DNA from: Bacillota bacterium
GTDB lineage: Bacteria > Bacillota > JADQBR01
Direction: 5' to 3'
Length of the DNA: 64,000 nt
Assembly: GCA_016278515.1 (NCBI GenBank)
Contig: JADQBR010000085.1
Span: 1-64,000, forward strand
Under the pieces are notes generated by a model. That model did not search any database. It was given only the letters and a program-made list of their open reading frames with translations, and was not told the DNA's origin. Below, piece after piece: positions 34,221 to 44,191 of this stretch (positions are counted from its first letter, which is position 1; each line of letters opens with the position of its first letter). A program made the position numbers and the translations under genes.

Positions 34221-35321
34221 TTAAGCACATTTATTTATTACTTTTTTTAGTGCATCAAGAAACATTTCGTTCTCCTCGGGTTTGCCAACGGTTACTCTTA
34301 ATGCATTAGGATAACCCCAGCCGGCCGCTGACCGAACAATTACACCTTGATGCATTAATGCTTCAGCTATCTCATCAGCTGAACAATCTGTTTGAAAAAA
34401 TACAAAATTAGTCTCCGCAGGTATTACTTCAAAACCCATGGTTTCTAAGTTGCTTTCCAACTCAGCTCTACTGTTAATGGTCCATTCCAAGGTTTTAGTG
34501 AAATACTCTTTGTCCAGCAGCGCAGCCCTTGCACCGGCTATCCCAATACGATTGGCGTTAAAAGGTTCGCTTACAGTATCAATAATCTTAATTAGTTCCG
34601 GGCGTGCTATTACATAACCTAGTCTGGCGCCGGCTAACCCGTAGGCCTTAGAAAAAGTACGCACTACTATCAGGTTTTTTCCTTCCTTCACGGCATCAAG
34701 ACTTTTTGGGAACAGATCCTTACGAGCAAATTCTGAATACGCCTCATCGATAACCAGCCAAACATGACTTGGCATTTTATCAAGCAGCTCAGTGAATTCC
34801 TTATGATTAAACATAGTACCGGTGGGATTATTGGGATTGCATAACCAAACTAATTTCGTGTTTTCTGTCACCGCATCCAATACTCTTGACAGATCTATTT
34901 TGTAACCGTCCATGGGAGTATTAATAACTTTGGCACCCATAACTTTAGAAATTTCAGGATACAAAGAGTAAGTTGCCTGGGGAACAACTACTTCATCGCC
35001 TTCTTCTATAAAACTTTTGGAAATGGTCTGCAGAACACCTTCAGCGCCATGAGACAATGCAATATACTCTTCATTAACATCACATTTTCCCCCGATTAAC
35101 TTCTTTATCTCCACAAAATTGGCATCAGGATAGCAATTTAGGTTTATAAGTTCCTGCTGCATAGCCTCCAAGACACTGGGAAACGGCCCATATGGGTTTT
35201 CATTAGATCCAAGCTTAACTACATGGGAAATTCCTAGTTCCCTTTGGATCTCCTCTACTGTTTTTCCCGGTATATATTTTTTAACGTTTTTAATAGCTTT
35301 TCTTACTCGATCCATACCCAT
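34221..35321 (-). CDS. Class I/II aminotransferase, HisC-like
   Basis: 366 aa from an ATG at 35321 that overlaps the TPP-enzyme stop by one base (TGATG). PLP fold type I: LGSNENPYGP, NPNNPTGTMF, VIDEAYSEF and the PLP lysine in RTFSKAYGLAGARLGY. The closest type by motif is histidinol-phosphate or aromatic aminotransferase. No histidine gene is nearby, and it is embedded between a 2-oxo-acid decarboxylase-like gene and an amino-compound importer. I infer catabolic transamination of an amino acid to the 2-oxo acid that the TPP enzyme then uses. Confidence 0.87.
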   Translation of the reverse strand: MGMDRVRKAIKNVKKYIPGKTVEEIQRELGISHVVKLGSNENPYGPFPSVLEAMQQELINLNCYPDANFVEIKKLIGGKCDVNEEYIALSHGAEGVLQTISKSFIEEGDEVVVPQATYSLYPEISKVMGAKVINTPMDGYKIDLSRVLDAVTENTKLVWLCNPNNPTGTMFNHKEFTELLDKMPSHVWLVIDEAYSEFARKDLFPKSLDAVKEGKNLIVVRTFSKAYGLAGARLGYVIARPELIKIIDTVSEPFNANRIGIAGARAALLDKEYFTKTLEWTINSRAELESNLETMGFEVIPAETNFVFFQTDCSADEIAEALMHQGVIVRSAAGWGYPNALRVTVGKPEENEMFLDALKKVINKCA

Positions 35322-36955
35322 CAACTTAACCCCCCTGCAACATCTACTTCTATCAGCATAGGGTTTTCCTTAGAAAATGCTTCTTTTAGAGCTTGCTTCA
35401 GTTCTTGAGCGGTTGTAACACGTTGTCCTGAAATACCATAACTAGCAAAGATACGTATAAAATCAGGGTTTTTATGATCTACTGCGATAGTTTCACCGGG
35501 GTGTCGTGCTTTCTCGTTACGTTTAATCTCCCCAAAACAACTATCATTCCAGATAATAATCGGCAGAGCTATATTATGTTCAGCAATAACCGCCAACTCT
35601 TGAAGGGTGAATTGAAAACCGCCATCACCGACTAAAACTAAAGCTTTGTTATGTGTATCTGCCAACTTTACACCAATTGCTGCCGGCAAAGCCCAACCCA
35701 ATGTGCCAAAACCAACAGGATGTAAAAATGTATTTGGATGGTAACTGGGAAACTCACTTAAAGCAACATAGGCCGGTGTAGTCATATCAGCCAAAACAAC
35801 TGCATCTTCCGGAGTTCCTTCACGGATAGCAGCAAGCATCTCCAAAATATAATCCATTTGGTCATTAATTCCGGTGACACTCTTTAATTGACATCTACCC
35901 TGCACTTTAGCGTCTGCAACTTGTTTATGTCTCGCATCAGCATCAAAATCTTTCTCGTCCAAATTGGAAACTATCTTATCTAAGACCATAGCCGCATCAC
36001 CACGTATAGGTATATCCGTTCTATAATTCCGATTAAAATTAGCCGGGTCCATGTCTATTTGAATTAATTTACCATCCAAAGCCAGCGGAACTTCCCACAA
36101 GTCAGTAGGCGCCAATTCTGTTCCCACAGCAACTACAGCATCCGCTCTTTGAACAATTTCTATTACCGCAGGAAGGTGGGACCTTGTGCCTAAACATAGC
36201 GGGTATTTCTCAGACACACTTCCTTTTCCTGCTACTGTTTGCACAATGGGGGCTCCCAGTTTCTCAGATAACTGCATAACCTTATCAGCCGCAGCTATGC
36301 TGCCGCCACCAGTAATTATGACTGTTTGGTCTGCTTTGTTAAGCAGTTTAACAGATTTCAAAATTTGCTCTTCCTGCTGCTCAATGTTCCAGTTTTGATA
36401 ATAGGCTGGATTTTTGAAAAACAATTGAGGGACTGATTCCACAGTATCTTGTAAAATGTCCATAGGGATTTCCAAGTGCACCGGGCCCGGACGACCTGAA
36501 ACAGCTAAATGATATGCTTCTTCTAAATAGTGTCCAATATGTTCTTTCTGTGTAATTGTTCTACTTTCTTTGGTAACACTTTTAGTTAAGTACGTGGGGT
36601 TGTTTAACTCGTGAAGAAAACCTGTGCGTTGGCCGATAAAGGAGGTCGGCATTTGGCTCGAAATAACTATCATGGGAATGGAATCGCCAAATGCTTGGCC
36701 CATGGGAGTAATTATATTTGTTAACCCAGGCCCGGTGATGACTAAACACACACCCGGTTTGTCGGTTACCCGGCTATAGCCATCAGCCATATATCCCGCA
36801 CCCTGTTCATGTTTGGCGGTAATATGTTTAATCTTACTATTAAGAAGTGAATCGTAAATATCTAAATTATGTATTCCGGGAATTCCGAAAAGAATATCTA
36901 CACCTAACTGTTCAAGAGTATCAACCAGCAAATCCGCTCCATTTCTTTTTACCAT
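35321..36955 (-). CDS. TPP-dependent 2-oxo acid decarboxylase-like enzyme
   Basis: 544 aa, start after AAAGGTGAT. Catalytic Glu50 in KHEQGAGYMADGYSR, VITGPGLTNIITPMGQA, a central domain starting near AAADKVMQL, and a TPP/Mg motif from GDG at 443-445 to N470. This is the acetolactate synthase-like superfamily, which also includes arginine-pathway 2-ketoarginine (AruI-type), phenylpyruvate and sulfopyruvate decarboxylases. There is no regulatory subunit. Coupling to an aminotransferase and AOR argues for decarboxylation of a 2-oxo acid to an aldehyde. The exact substrate cannot be read. Confidence 0.83.
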   Translation of the reverse strand: MVKRNGADLLVDTLEQLGVDILFGIPGIHNLDIYDSLLNSKIKHITAKHEQGAGYMADGYSRVTDKPGVCLVITGPGLTNIITPMGQAFGDSIPMIVISSQMPTSFIGQRTGFLHELNNPTYLTKSVTKESRTITQKEHIGHYLEEAYHLAVSGRPGPVHLEIPMDILQDTVESVPQLFFKNPAYYQNWNIEQQEEQILKSVKLLNKADQTVIITGGGSIAAADKVMQLSEKLGAPIVQTVAGKGSVSEKYPLCLGTRSHLPAVIEIVQRADAVVAVGTELAPTDLWEVPLALDGKLIQIDMDPANFNRNYRTDIPIRGDAAMVLDKIVSNLDEKDFDADARHKQVADAKVQGRCQLKSVTGINDQMDYILEMLAAIREGTPEDAVVLADMTTPAYVALSEFPSYHPNTFLHPVGFGTLGWALPAAIGVKLADTHNKALVLVGDGGFQFTLQELAVIAEHNIALPIIIWNDSCFGEIKRNEKARHPGETIAVDHKNPDFIRIFASYGISGQRVTTAQELKQALKEAFSKENPMLIEVDVAGGLS

Positions 36956-37219
36956 TCAATCACCTTTCTGCAGAAAAAATTCTGTCGAATATAACATCAT
37001 CTAAAATTCTATGGCAAACACTGCTATTCGTCAATTACGCTATAGCACAAGCTAGAGCCCTTACCAGTAAATAACAACTATGTCGCTACTTTAACGTAAT
37101 CGTAAGGTAGTAGAACTCTAGATAACTTATGTTAACTCGCTTAGACTTGTCATTGACTTCAGATATTTCAAAATCAACTGTCAAACAATATTAGAAAACC
37201 ACTCAAAGTCTTAAATACG

Positions 37220-40200
37220 TTAAGAGATCTTGAACCTTGCCTTACTACCCTTCTCGATATTTGTAACCTCTAGGCGGGCATCAATTCGCTCTTTCAGTTC
37301 GTTCACATGAGAAATAATCCCGACTAACCGGCCGCCTGCTTGAAGGTCGATCAATGTCTTGATAGCAAAGTCCAATGTCTCAGAATCCAAGGTACCAAAA
37401 CCCTCATCTACGAAAATGGTATCTAAGCGTATACCACCGGAGTATGCCTGTATTACATCAGCCAAACCCAGTGCTAACGATAGTGATGCCAAAAACGTTT
37501 CCCCGCCAGATAGAGTGGATACATGGCGATTGACACCTGTATAGTTATCAAAAACTTCTAGTTCTAAGCCAGCCTGGGCATTACGGCGTGACCGGTCCAT
37601 AGTACGTCTTAATAAGTAACGTCCTTTACTCATCAACTGTAACCTGTTACTTGCAGCAACCAAAACATCATCTAATAAGGCACCAAGGATAAATCTTTCA
37701 AGGGTAATGTTATAATTGTTCTTTCCATTTGCGACGCCAGACAATTTACCAACAACATAATAGCGTTTTTCTGAGTCTGCAATTTTCTTCAGAAGTTCTG
37801 CAATAGCTTTTAACCAGTCTTTTTCATTTTTAATATCCTTCGTAAGATCGCGCTGACGGTCTGCAAGCTGTTCTTTGTTCTGCCCCGCTTCTTTAAAAAT
37901 ATTTTTTAATGTTTCTAAATTAGGCTCTTCAAGACCTTCTGCTTCTTTACTGGCACGCTCTACCCAACCATTAGCAGCAGAAACTTTTTCAATAAAATTA
38001 TTTATTTCTCTATCCAACTGGTTAATAACTTTATCCGGCCGCTTAGCCTGTTGATAACCTTCCTTGTCTTTAAAATCCTTCTCAAGTAATCGGTCGTTAA
38101 ATTTCTCTTCTTCCTTTTTAACTTTTTCACCCATAGTTAGATAAGCAGATTTGGCTTTTTCTACCGTAGTTTTTATGATAGTTAGCTGCTTGGTTATTTC
38201 TTTAACCTCTTCATTAGCAGCTTTATATGCTTCTTCTAATGCTTTTAACCTTGCTTGAGAATTTTTTATAGCTTTGTCCAGAGCTTGCTCACTTCTTAAC
38301 TCCTCAGGTATACCTGTTTCTCTATCTATCAGGATGGCTTGTGCTGTCTGATGTTCATTATTTGCCTCATTAAGTTTATCTTTGGTAATATTAACGCCCT
38401 CTTTTAAATCTTCCTCCTGTTTTTGAAGTTCTTTACAACGCAGTTCCTGTTCGCTCAATGATTCTTTAGCTTGGCGGACAATATTTAATTCTCCCTCTAA
38501 GTTTTCTTTCTCTTCCCCCAATTGTTTCAAAGGTATGTCCGCTTTATCTACTAGTTCACCCTCAATATTTTCTACCTTTGCCTCCAGCGCCGCTTTTTTC
38601 ATGCTCAAGTCAGTTTGTTTTTTCCTCTTTTTCTCTAATAAGGACTCTAAGTTTTTTACTTCCTCCTGGGCCTCTTTTAACTCAGATTCTGAGGGAATAT
38701 CCCCCTTACTCTGAGCCGGCAAAGGGTGCTCCATGCTTCCACAAACAGGACATGGGGTGTTTTCTTCAAGAGACTGTGCCAGAACCGCTGCTTGCCCATC
38801 CTGCCATTTACTTTGGAAAGAAGAAAGCTTATTTTTCGCATCTTTATAGGCTGCTTCAGTTTTTTTCTGCCCTGCTTCAGCACTTTTATACTTTTCTTTA
38901 ACAGTATAGTATTCATTAAGGATTCCGTCGAGTTCTATTCGTTTATTGACAAGTTTAATAATTTCATTAAATTTTGTTTCTACTACTGGCAAAGTAAAAG
39001 CCTGTTTTGTCGCACTTTCTTTACTTTCCATAACCTGTTTCAGTTCCTGCTGTAGGCTTTTATGTTTTTTATTTACCTCATCAGAATTCCGTTGTACTCG
39101 GGTAAGATTTTTTGCCAAGTCATTTACCTGTTTTTTGGCCGCATCAAGTTTTATGACATTTTCTTTTAGTCCATCTAAGTTTATAATCTCCTTTGATAAA
39201 ACTTCCCGGTCAGGCGCTTTATTTTCTTCTTCTATAAATACCTTCTCGGCCTCATAAGCTTTTTTCCGGACAATTTCTAAATTACTCTCTTCATTATTTA
39301 ATACCTGTAAGGCCTCTTTCTGCTCGTGAAGCCTTTGTTCAAGATTATTCTCAGCATCAACAAGACTTGCTGCCTGTTTTGCTAGTTCCATCTCTTTTCT
39401 TTTAGTATCTATTTCATCCTTTAAAGCATTAAGCTCTTTTAGAGCATTTCCGGCTTTTTCTTTTTCTTCAATCCTTTCTTTCACCTTTTGAGCTGCTTCC
39501 AGCCTACTGTCTGCGACTTTTTCTTCTTCTTTTGCTTGTTTAAGCGCCACTTCTATTACCTTTAAATCTTCCATATGCTCATCGTATTTTTCTTGAAGTT
39601 GGTCAATACCCACACATCCGGTAACTTCCAGCTTAGCGGCTTTTGCCGTATTTAACTGTTCTATTTCATTTTCTAAGTCTTTGGCAGCTTCCTTAAGCTT
39701 TAGCTCTATTAAATGATAGTACTCGGTTTTAAATAATGTCGTTAATATCTCTTGGCGATCTTTGGAATTTGCCAGTAATAGCTTCCGGAAGTCACCTTGG
39801 GGAAGTAACACTACCTGTCTAAATTGGCTGCTTTTAAATCCCAATAATTCTTCTACCTTACTATTTACATCGGTTATACCATCAGCAAGCACCATTCCTT
39901 CTTCATTGTCGCTAAATCCAGTATAGTTCCAGACAGTAGCACTGGCAGGTGCAGTTGTAGTGCCTTCACCAACCCGTTTGGGACGCTCTTGCTGCGGCTT
40001 GCGCTCAATACGATAATTATTGTCTCCCAAAGCAAAGTTAAACACCACTTTTGTGGTTGTATCCATATCGGCATAATCACTGCGCATTTGTTTACCGTCC
40101 CTAATATTACCACTGGTATCACCATAAAGCACAAAACTAATAGCGTCCAATATAGTCGTTTTGCCTGAACCTGTGGGACCGCAAATTAAGAAAAACGAAC

Positions 40201-40282
40201 GATTACCTAGCTCGCTAAAGTCTATAACTTGAGTATTAGCGTACGGACCAAAGCCGGTCATTGCTAACTTAAGTGGTTTCAT
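37220..40282 (-). CDS. sbcC: Exonuclease SbcCD, ATPase subunit SbcC
   Basis: 1020 aa from an ATG at 40282 that follows GGAAGGTGGT and begins one base after the sbcD stop. Rad50-like: N-terminal Walker A GPTGSGKTTILDAI, long coiled coils (about 200-500 and 540-830), a central zinc hook CPVC near residue 510, and a C-terminal signature LSGGETFLASLSLALGLAD with Walker B FVDEGFGTLD. With SbcD it opens hairpins and palindromes and processes DNA ends. The 36956-37219 spacer holds the promoter region of the TPP operon and a small hairpin near 37105; no gene seen. Confidence 0.95.
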   Translation of the reverse strand: MKPLKLAMTGFGPYANTQVIDFSELGNRSFFLICGPTGSGKTTILDAISFVLYGDTSGNIRDGKQMRSDYADMDTTTKVVFNFALGDNNYRIERKPQQERPKRVGEGTTTAPASATVWNYTGFSDNEEGMVLADGITDVNSKVEELLGFKSSQFRQVVLLPQGDFRKLLLANSKDRQEILTTLFKTEYYHLIELKLKEAAKDLENEIEQLNTAKAAKLEVTGCVGIDQLQEKYDEHMEDLKVIEVALKQAKEEEKVADSRLEAAQKVKERIEEKEKAGNALKELNALKDEIDTKRKEMELAKQAASLVDAENNLEQRLHEQKEALQVLNNEESNLEIVRKKAYEAEKVFIEEENKAPDREVLSKEIINLDGLKENVIKLDAAKKQVNDLAKNLTRVQRNSDEVNKKHKSLQQELKQVMESKESATKQAFTLPVVETKFNEIIKLVNKRIELDGILNEYYTVKEKYKSAEAGQKKTEAAYKDAKNKLSSFQSKWQDGQAAVLAQSLEENTPCPVCGSMEHPLPAQSKGDIPSESELKEAQEEVKNLESLLEKKRKKQTDLSMKKAALEAKVENIEGELVDKADIPLKQLGEEKENLEGELNIVRQAKESLSEQELRCKELQKQEEDLKEGVNITKDKLNEANNEHQTAQAILIDRETGIPEELRSEQALDKAIKNSQARLKALEEAYKAANEEVKEITKQLTIIKTTVEKAKSAYLTMGEKVKKEEEKFNDRLLEKDFKDKEGYQQAKRPDKVINQLDREINNFIEKVSAANGWVERASKEAEGLEEPNLETLKNIFKEAGQNKEQLADRQRDLTKDIKNEKDWLKAIAELLKKIADSEKRYYVVGKLSGVANGKNNYNITLERFILGALLDDVLVAASNRLQLMSKGRYLLRRTMDRSRRNAQAGLELEVFDNYTGVNRHVSTLSGGETFLASLSLALGLADVIQAYSGGIRLDTIFVDEGFGTLDSETLDFAIKTLIDLQAGGRLVGIISHVNELKERIDARLEVTNIEKGSKARFKIS

Positions 40283-40283
40283 A

Positions 40284-41438
40284 TTAAGCACCACCTTCCA
40301 AGTCTATGGTCCCAAGTATGTCAGAGAAAACATCTTTTTGCTCTTCGTTAAGTTCAATATCTGTTACCTGGTTAAAAAAGTCATCAAATAACTCGACTAT
40401 ACCCTTGTTCTTATAGTCCCTACTAGGCCCGGCAAGACCATTTGTTGCAGTTACGAATGGCCGATCAATATGTAGGACATTAGGGTAAACCTCCCGCAGC
40501 TTGCTCATTGGGTCGAGTAACGCCCCATCGTCAGTTAACGTAACCATAAAATAATCTTCTTTATATTTTTCGCTTTGCGCATCTTTAAGCACTTGCGCTA
40601 GATTACCTTCAATGCGGCGAACATCCCGCTTTGGGTTTAAAGATACCGTTTCGATAGATGCTTTCCCCATTTCATCAAGTTCAACTATGGTTACACCCTT
40701 TTTATGTCCAGATTCGTTAAAAGAATATTTCATGAGTGATCCGGCATATCGAATATTATCTGCGCCGGCTGCTTGTGGCCTATGCAAATGGCCTAACGCT
40801 ACGTAATTAAATTCGTTAAAACAAGCATTATCTACAGCCCCTGTGCCGCCAACCGATATAGGCCTTTCGGAATCTGTTTGATCACAACCAGCAATGAAGG
40901 CGTGTGCTAAAATTACTTTTCTTACATTCTTAGGAGTATTAGATAATGCGCCAAGAGCCGCTTTTGTCATGCAAGACATAGCGGTATTATAATCTATTGC
41001 CTTTTTATCACCCAAACGTTCTCTAACTATTGCCGGTTCTGAAAAAGGTAGTCCACTAAAATAAACCGGTCCAAAGTCATCTTTAACTATAATTGGTTCT
41101 ATCTTTGGCGTTAATCTTCCAACTACATGAACCCCTTGGCTTGTCATTAAACGATAGCCAAAGCCTAAACGATCCGGACTATCGTGATTACCGGCAATCA
41201 GTATTATCGGTATCTTACAATCTAGACTGACCCGTGATAGAAAATCATCCAGCAGGTTTACTGCATCTGCCGGTGGTACTGACCGGTCATAAATATCACC
41301 GGAGATTAACATCACGTCAATCTTCTCAGCTTTAATTAGATTGGCTAATTGTTCTAGTAAGTGTGATTGATCTTCAGTTAAGTGGACCCCATGAAATACT
41401 CTTCCTAAATGCCAATCAGCAGTATGTAATATTCTCAT
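40284..41438 (-). CDS. sbcD: Exonuclease SbcCD, nuclease subunit SbcD
   Basis: 384 aa, start after GAAGGGG. Mre11-like calcineurin phosphoesterase motifs: HTADWHLGR, SGDIYDRSVPP, GNHDSP, LAHAFIAG and LGHLHRPQ, all with the metal-binding residues present. First gene of the sbcDC operon. Confidence 0.95.
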   Translation of the reverse strand: MRILHTADWHLGRVFHGVHLTEDQSHLLEQLANLIKAEKIDVMLISGDIYDRSVPPADAVNLLDDFLSRVSLDCKIPIILIAGNHDSPDRLGFGYRLMTSQGVHVVGRLTPKIEPIIVKDDFGPVYFSGLPFSEPAIVRERLGDKKAIDYNTAMSCMTKAALGALSNTPKNVRKVILAHAFIAGCDQTDSERPISVGGTGAVDNACFNEFNYVALGHLHRPQAAGADNIRYAGSLMKYSFNESGHKKGVTIVELDEMGKASIETVSLNPKRDVRRIEGNLAQVLKDAQSEKYKEDYFMVTLTDDGALLDPMSKLREVYPNVLHIDRPFVTATNGLAGPSRDYKNKGIVELFDDFFNQVTDIELNEEQKDVFSDILGTIDLEGGA

Positions 41439-41477
41439 TTTTATCCCCTTCTAACCTCATATACTGATACTACCATT

Positions 41478-41804
41478 TTGACAATTTACTTCTCATCTCC
41501 TGTTATATGTGAAATATTTTTAATAGTTGATTTTCCTGAACCATTAGAAACTCCACCTGGCTCTTTAGAAACATCTAAAAAAGTGACAATCCTTGAAAGT
41601 CAATCTGAAGAATTTATTCCAAAACAGCAATCATCAGAGTATCCTCTTCAAACTTTTAATGTTTTACTACTAGGGATAGATGCAAGAAATATAGAATTGT
41701 CTCGCACTGATTTAATAATGCTCGCCAATATAAATCCAACTACGAAAAAGATACATGTCATCTCTATTCAGATGCCTTATTTTGTGATGACGACAAGCTT
41801 CTAA
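41478..41804 (+). pseudogene. LytR-CpsA-Psr (LCP) protein remnant
   Basis: About 108 codons. The segment FNVLLLGIDARN followed by SRTDLIMLANINPTTKKIHVISI is the start of an LCP catalytic domain, which attaches glycopolymers to peptidoglycan. Frame then ends in MPYFVMTTSF instead of the expected IPRDT and the remaining two thirds of the domain are absent. The N-terminal membrane anchor is also degraded. Non-functional. Confidence 0.7.
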
Positions 41805-41905
41805 AATATTGATAAATCCAACTATATTTGAATAACCCAAGAAAATATTTACACAATATAGTAATAATGGTAAAGTATAAGTATATTTTGAAAGGGGTTG
41901 GAAAA

Positions 41906-43312
41906 TTGATTTATCATCATTTATACAACAAATTCCGCAAGCAAGAAAATGTAAAAGCAGGAGTTATCGGAGCTGGTCAATACAGTACTGCAGTTATTAC
42001 CCAATCTATGTTCAATCCATTTTTAACAATACCCGTTGTCGCTGACCAAGACATTAACGCCGCTAAATTAGCATATCATCGCGCAGGTATACCAGATGAA
42101 AATATTGTTGAATGCGAAAAATACTCTGATGCAATAAAAGCGATAGAAGCTGGAAAGTATGTAGTAACTACTGATCCAATGATATTAATGAAACTTCCCC
42201 TAGACATCATTGCAGAAGGTACTGGTGTGCCTGAAGCAGGGGCACTCTATGGTTACGAAGCTATCAAAAATGGTAAGCATGTTGCTATGATAAATAAGGA
42301 GACTGATTCAGTTGTAGGACCGATCTTAAGGCACCTGGCCGAAAAGGCAGGTTTAGTTTATACGCCCGTTGACGGAGACCAGCATGGCTTATTGATGGGA
42401 CTAGTATCCTGGGCAAGAGGTTTAGGCCTGGAGGTAATATCTGCCGGCAAGGCGCGGGATGCAGAATATGTTTATGATAGAAAGACAAATATAATTACCT
42501 GTGAGGCCGATGGAAAGACTGTTCTTGAAACTAAGAAGGTCCATCTAACGAAGGAGACTGAGAAATATATAAATCCACTTACAGATGATGTTAAAAATTA
42601 TATTTGTAGGCGCCGTGAGATAATGTCTGACCTCCCCACTGCCGGCGATTTTGACTTGTGTGAATTACAAATTACTGCCAATGCCACAGGGCTAATGCCC
42701 GGTACTCCTACTACCTATCAACCCATTAGTCGCATTAGTGAAATACCAAAGGTTCTGTGTCCTGTAGATGAGGGTGGCTTATTAGAAAACAAAGGAATAA
42801 TCGATGTGGTTACCTGTTTTAGAGAACCACATGAAGCCGGATTAGGCGGCGGAATATTTATAGTTGTTTCCAGTGAAAACGAATACTCAAGAATGATCTT
42901 AACGACCAAAGGACTTTTGTCAAATAGCTCAGGTACAGCTTCATTGATTTATCGTCCCTATCACCTATGTGGTGTAGAAACTCCAACATCGTTGCTATGT
43001 GCAGGACTATTGGGGATATCTACTGGAAATGATGAATATCTACCTAGCTATGACTTAGTAAAAGTAGTGCAAAGAAATATGAAAAAAGGTGAAATACTGG
43101 GCGGTGATTATACCCCTGATCTTAAAGCCTCTATCCTCCCTGCCGAGGCTACAGCTAATGGTGCACCTATCCCTGCTCATTTATTAAATGGTAACAAGTT
43201 GATTAAAGATATTCAGGCAGGAACATTACTGACATATGAAATGGTAGAACCGCAAAGCGACTCAATCTTGTGGAAACTGAGAAAACAACAAGATGAACTA
43301 TTCTTAAGGTAG
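41906..43312 (+). CDS. COG4091-type homoserine-dehydrogenase-like protein with SAF domain
   Basis: 468 aa from a TTG at 41906 behind AAAGGGG; earlier in-frame starts lack a site. N-terminal NAD(P)-binding segment AGVIGAGQYSTAVITQ, then VTTDPMILMKLPLDIIAEGTG and HVAMINKETDSVVGPIL as in the homoserine dehydrogenase-like family COG4091. The C-terminal part (after about 380) has the SAF-like sequence GDYTPDLKASILPAEATANG with PIPAHLLNGNKLI. Members act on carbon backbones in poorly known catabolic routes. An SDR gene follows 59 bp later, suggesting a shared pathway. Confidence 0.7.
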   Translation: MIYHHLYNKFRKQENVKAGVIGAGQYSTAVITQSMFNPFLTIPVVADQDINAAKLAYHRAGIPDENIVECEKYSDAIKAIEAGKYVVTTDPMILMKLPLDIIAEGTGVPEAGALYGYEAIKNGKHVAMINKETDSVVGPILRHLAEKAGLVYTPVDGDQHGLLMGLVSWARGLGLEVISAGKARDAEYVYDRKTNIITCEADGKTVLETKKVHLTKETEKYINPLTDDVKNYICRRREIMSDLPTAGDFDLCELQITANATGLMPGTPTTYQPISRISEIPKVLCPVDEGGLLENKGIIDVVTCFREPHEAGLGGGIFIVVSSENEYSRMILTTKGLLSNSSGTASLIYRPYHLCGVETPTSLLCAGLLGISTGNDEYLPSYDLVKVVQRNMKKGEILGGDYTPDLKASILPAEATANGAPIPAHLLNGNKLIKDIQAGTLLTYEMVEPQSDSILWKLRKQQDELFLR

Positions 43313-43371
43313 TCTAACCAGGAAATTATATCTTCTTTATAAGAACTTATATAATAGGAAGGATGGGACTT

Positions 43372-44115
43372 ATGAATGACGTAAAAGGAAAGGTTGCCTT
43401 AATAACGGGCGCTGCTACAGGCATCGGAAGTTCTGTAGCAATAATGTTGGCTGAAAAAGGAGCAAATATTGTTATTAACTACTCGAAATCCGCAAAAGAC
43501 GCGGAAGATACACTTAAAGAAGTGCAAGGGCTTGGTGTTGAGGGCATTACCTGCCAAGCTGATGTTTCAAAAGATGCCGAAGTTTGTCAAATGGTTGATA
43601 AAGTAATAGAAAGGTTCGGCAGATTAGATATCTTAGTTAACAATGCCGGGACCACAAATTTCGTGGAACTACATGACTTAGAAGGCTTAAAGGAAGAGCA
43701 TTGGGATCGTGCCTTCAATACTAATTCCAAGGCCATCTTTTTTGTCAGTAGAGCCTGCGCTGAAGAATTAAAGAAAAACAAAGGGTGTATTGTCAATACT
43801 ACTTCAATAGCTGGTCAAACCGGCAGAGGAAGTTCTATGGCTTATGCCGCTTCCAAAGCCGCAGGAATCAGTATTACAAAATCCTTGGCATTGGTTTTAG
43901 CACCAGAAGTTCGAGTAAATTCAGTTGCACCAGGGATAGTTACAACCCGCTGGGTGGAAGGTAAAGAGGACCATGTGAAAAAACTATCTGAAGGTACTCC
44001 TATAGGAAGACCAGCAAATGCGGAAGACGTAGCAGAAGTAGTGCTAAGCTTAATTACAAGTGCCGGTTTAGTAACGGGCCAGACAATAGTGGTAGATAGT
44101 GGGTTTACCATATAA
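43372..44115 (+). CDS. Short-chain dehydrogenase/reductase
   Basis: 247 aa from an ATG at 43372, nine bases after GGAAGG (the ATG at 43363 abuts that site). Classical SDR: cofactor motif TGAATGIG, NNAG, catalytic Ser and YxxxK in TTSIAGQTGRGSSMAYAASK, and a C-terminal TGQTIVVDSGFTI as in FabG-like enzymes. It reduces or oxidises a carbonyl/alcohol with NAD(P)H. Pairs with the COG4091 gene upstream. Confidence 0.88.
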   Translation: MNDVKGKVALITGAATGIGSSVAIMLAEKGANIVINYSKSAKDAEDTLKEVQGLGVEGITCQADVSKDAEVCQMVDKVIERFGRLDILVNNAGTTNFVELHDLEGLKEEHWDRAFNTNSKAIFFVSRACAEELKKNKGCIVNTTSIAGQTGRGSSMAYAASKAAGISITKSLALVLAPEVRVNSVAPGIVTTRWVEGKEDHVKKLSEGTPIGRPANAEDVAEVVLSLITSAGLVTGQTIVVDSGFTI

Positions 44116-44135
44116 ATAAAACTGAAAAAAATTGC

Positions 44136-44174
44136 AAACGCCAACCCCTTCCTTCACCTGGGGTTGGCGTTTTT
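44136..44174. terminator. Bidirectional terminator
   Basis: Stem AAACGCCAACCCC / GGGGTTGGCGTTT with T-runs on both sides, between the convergent SDR and MFS genes. Confidence 0.92.
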
Positions 44175-44191
44175 AGTTACCTTTGGCTTCC

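Noticed and set aside
34221-35321. Histidine biosynthesis gene hisC
   Set aside because: No other his gene; it is embedded in a catabolic-looking operon, so only the fold is claimed.
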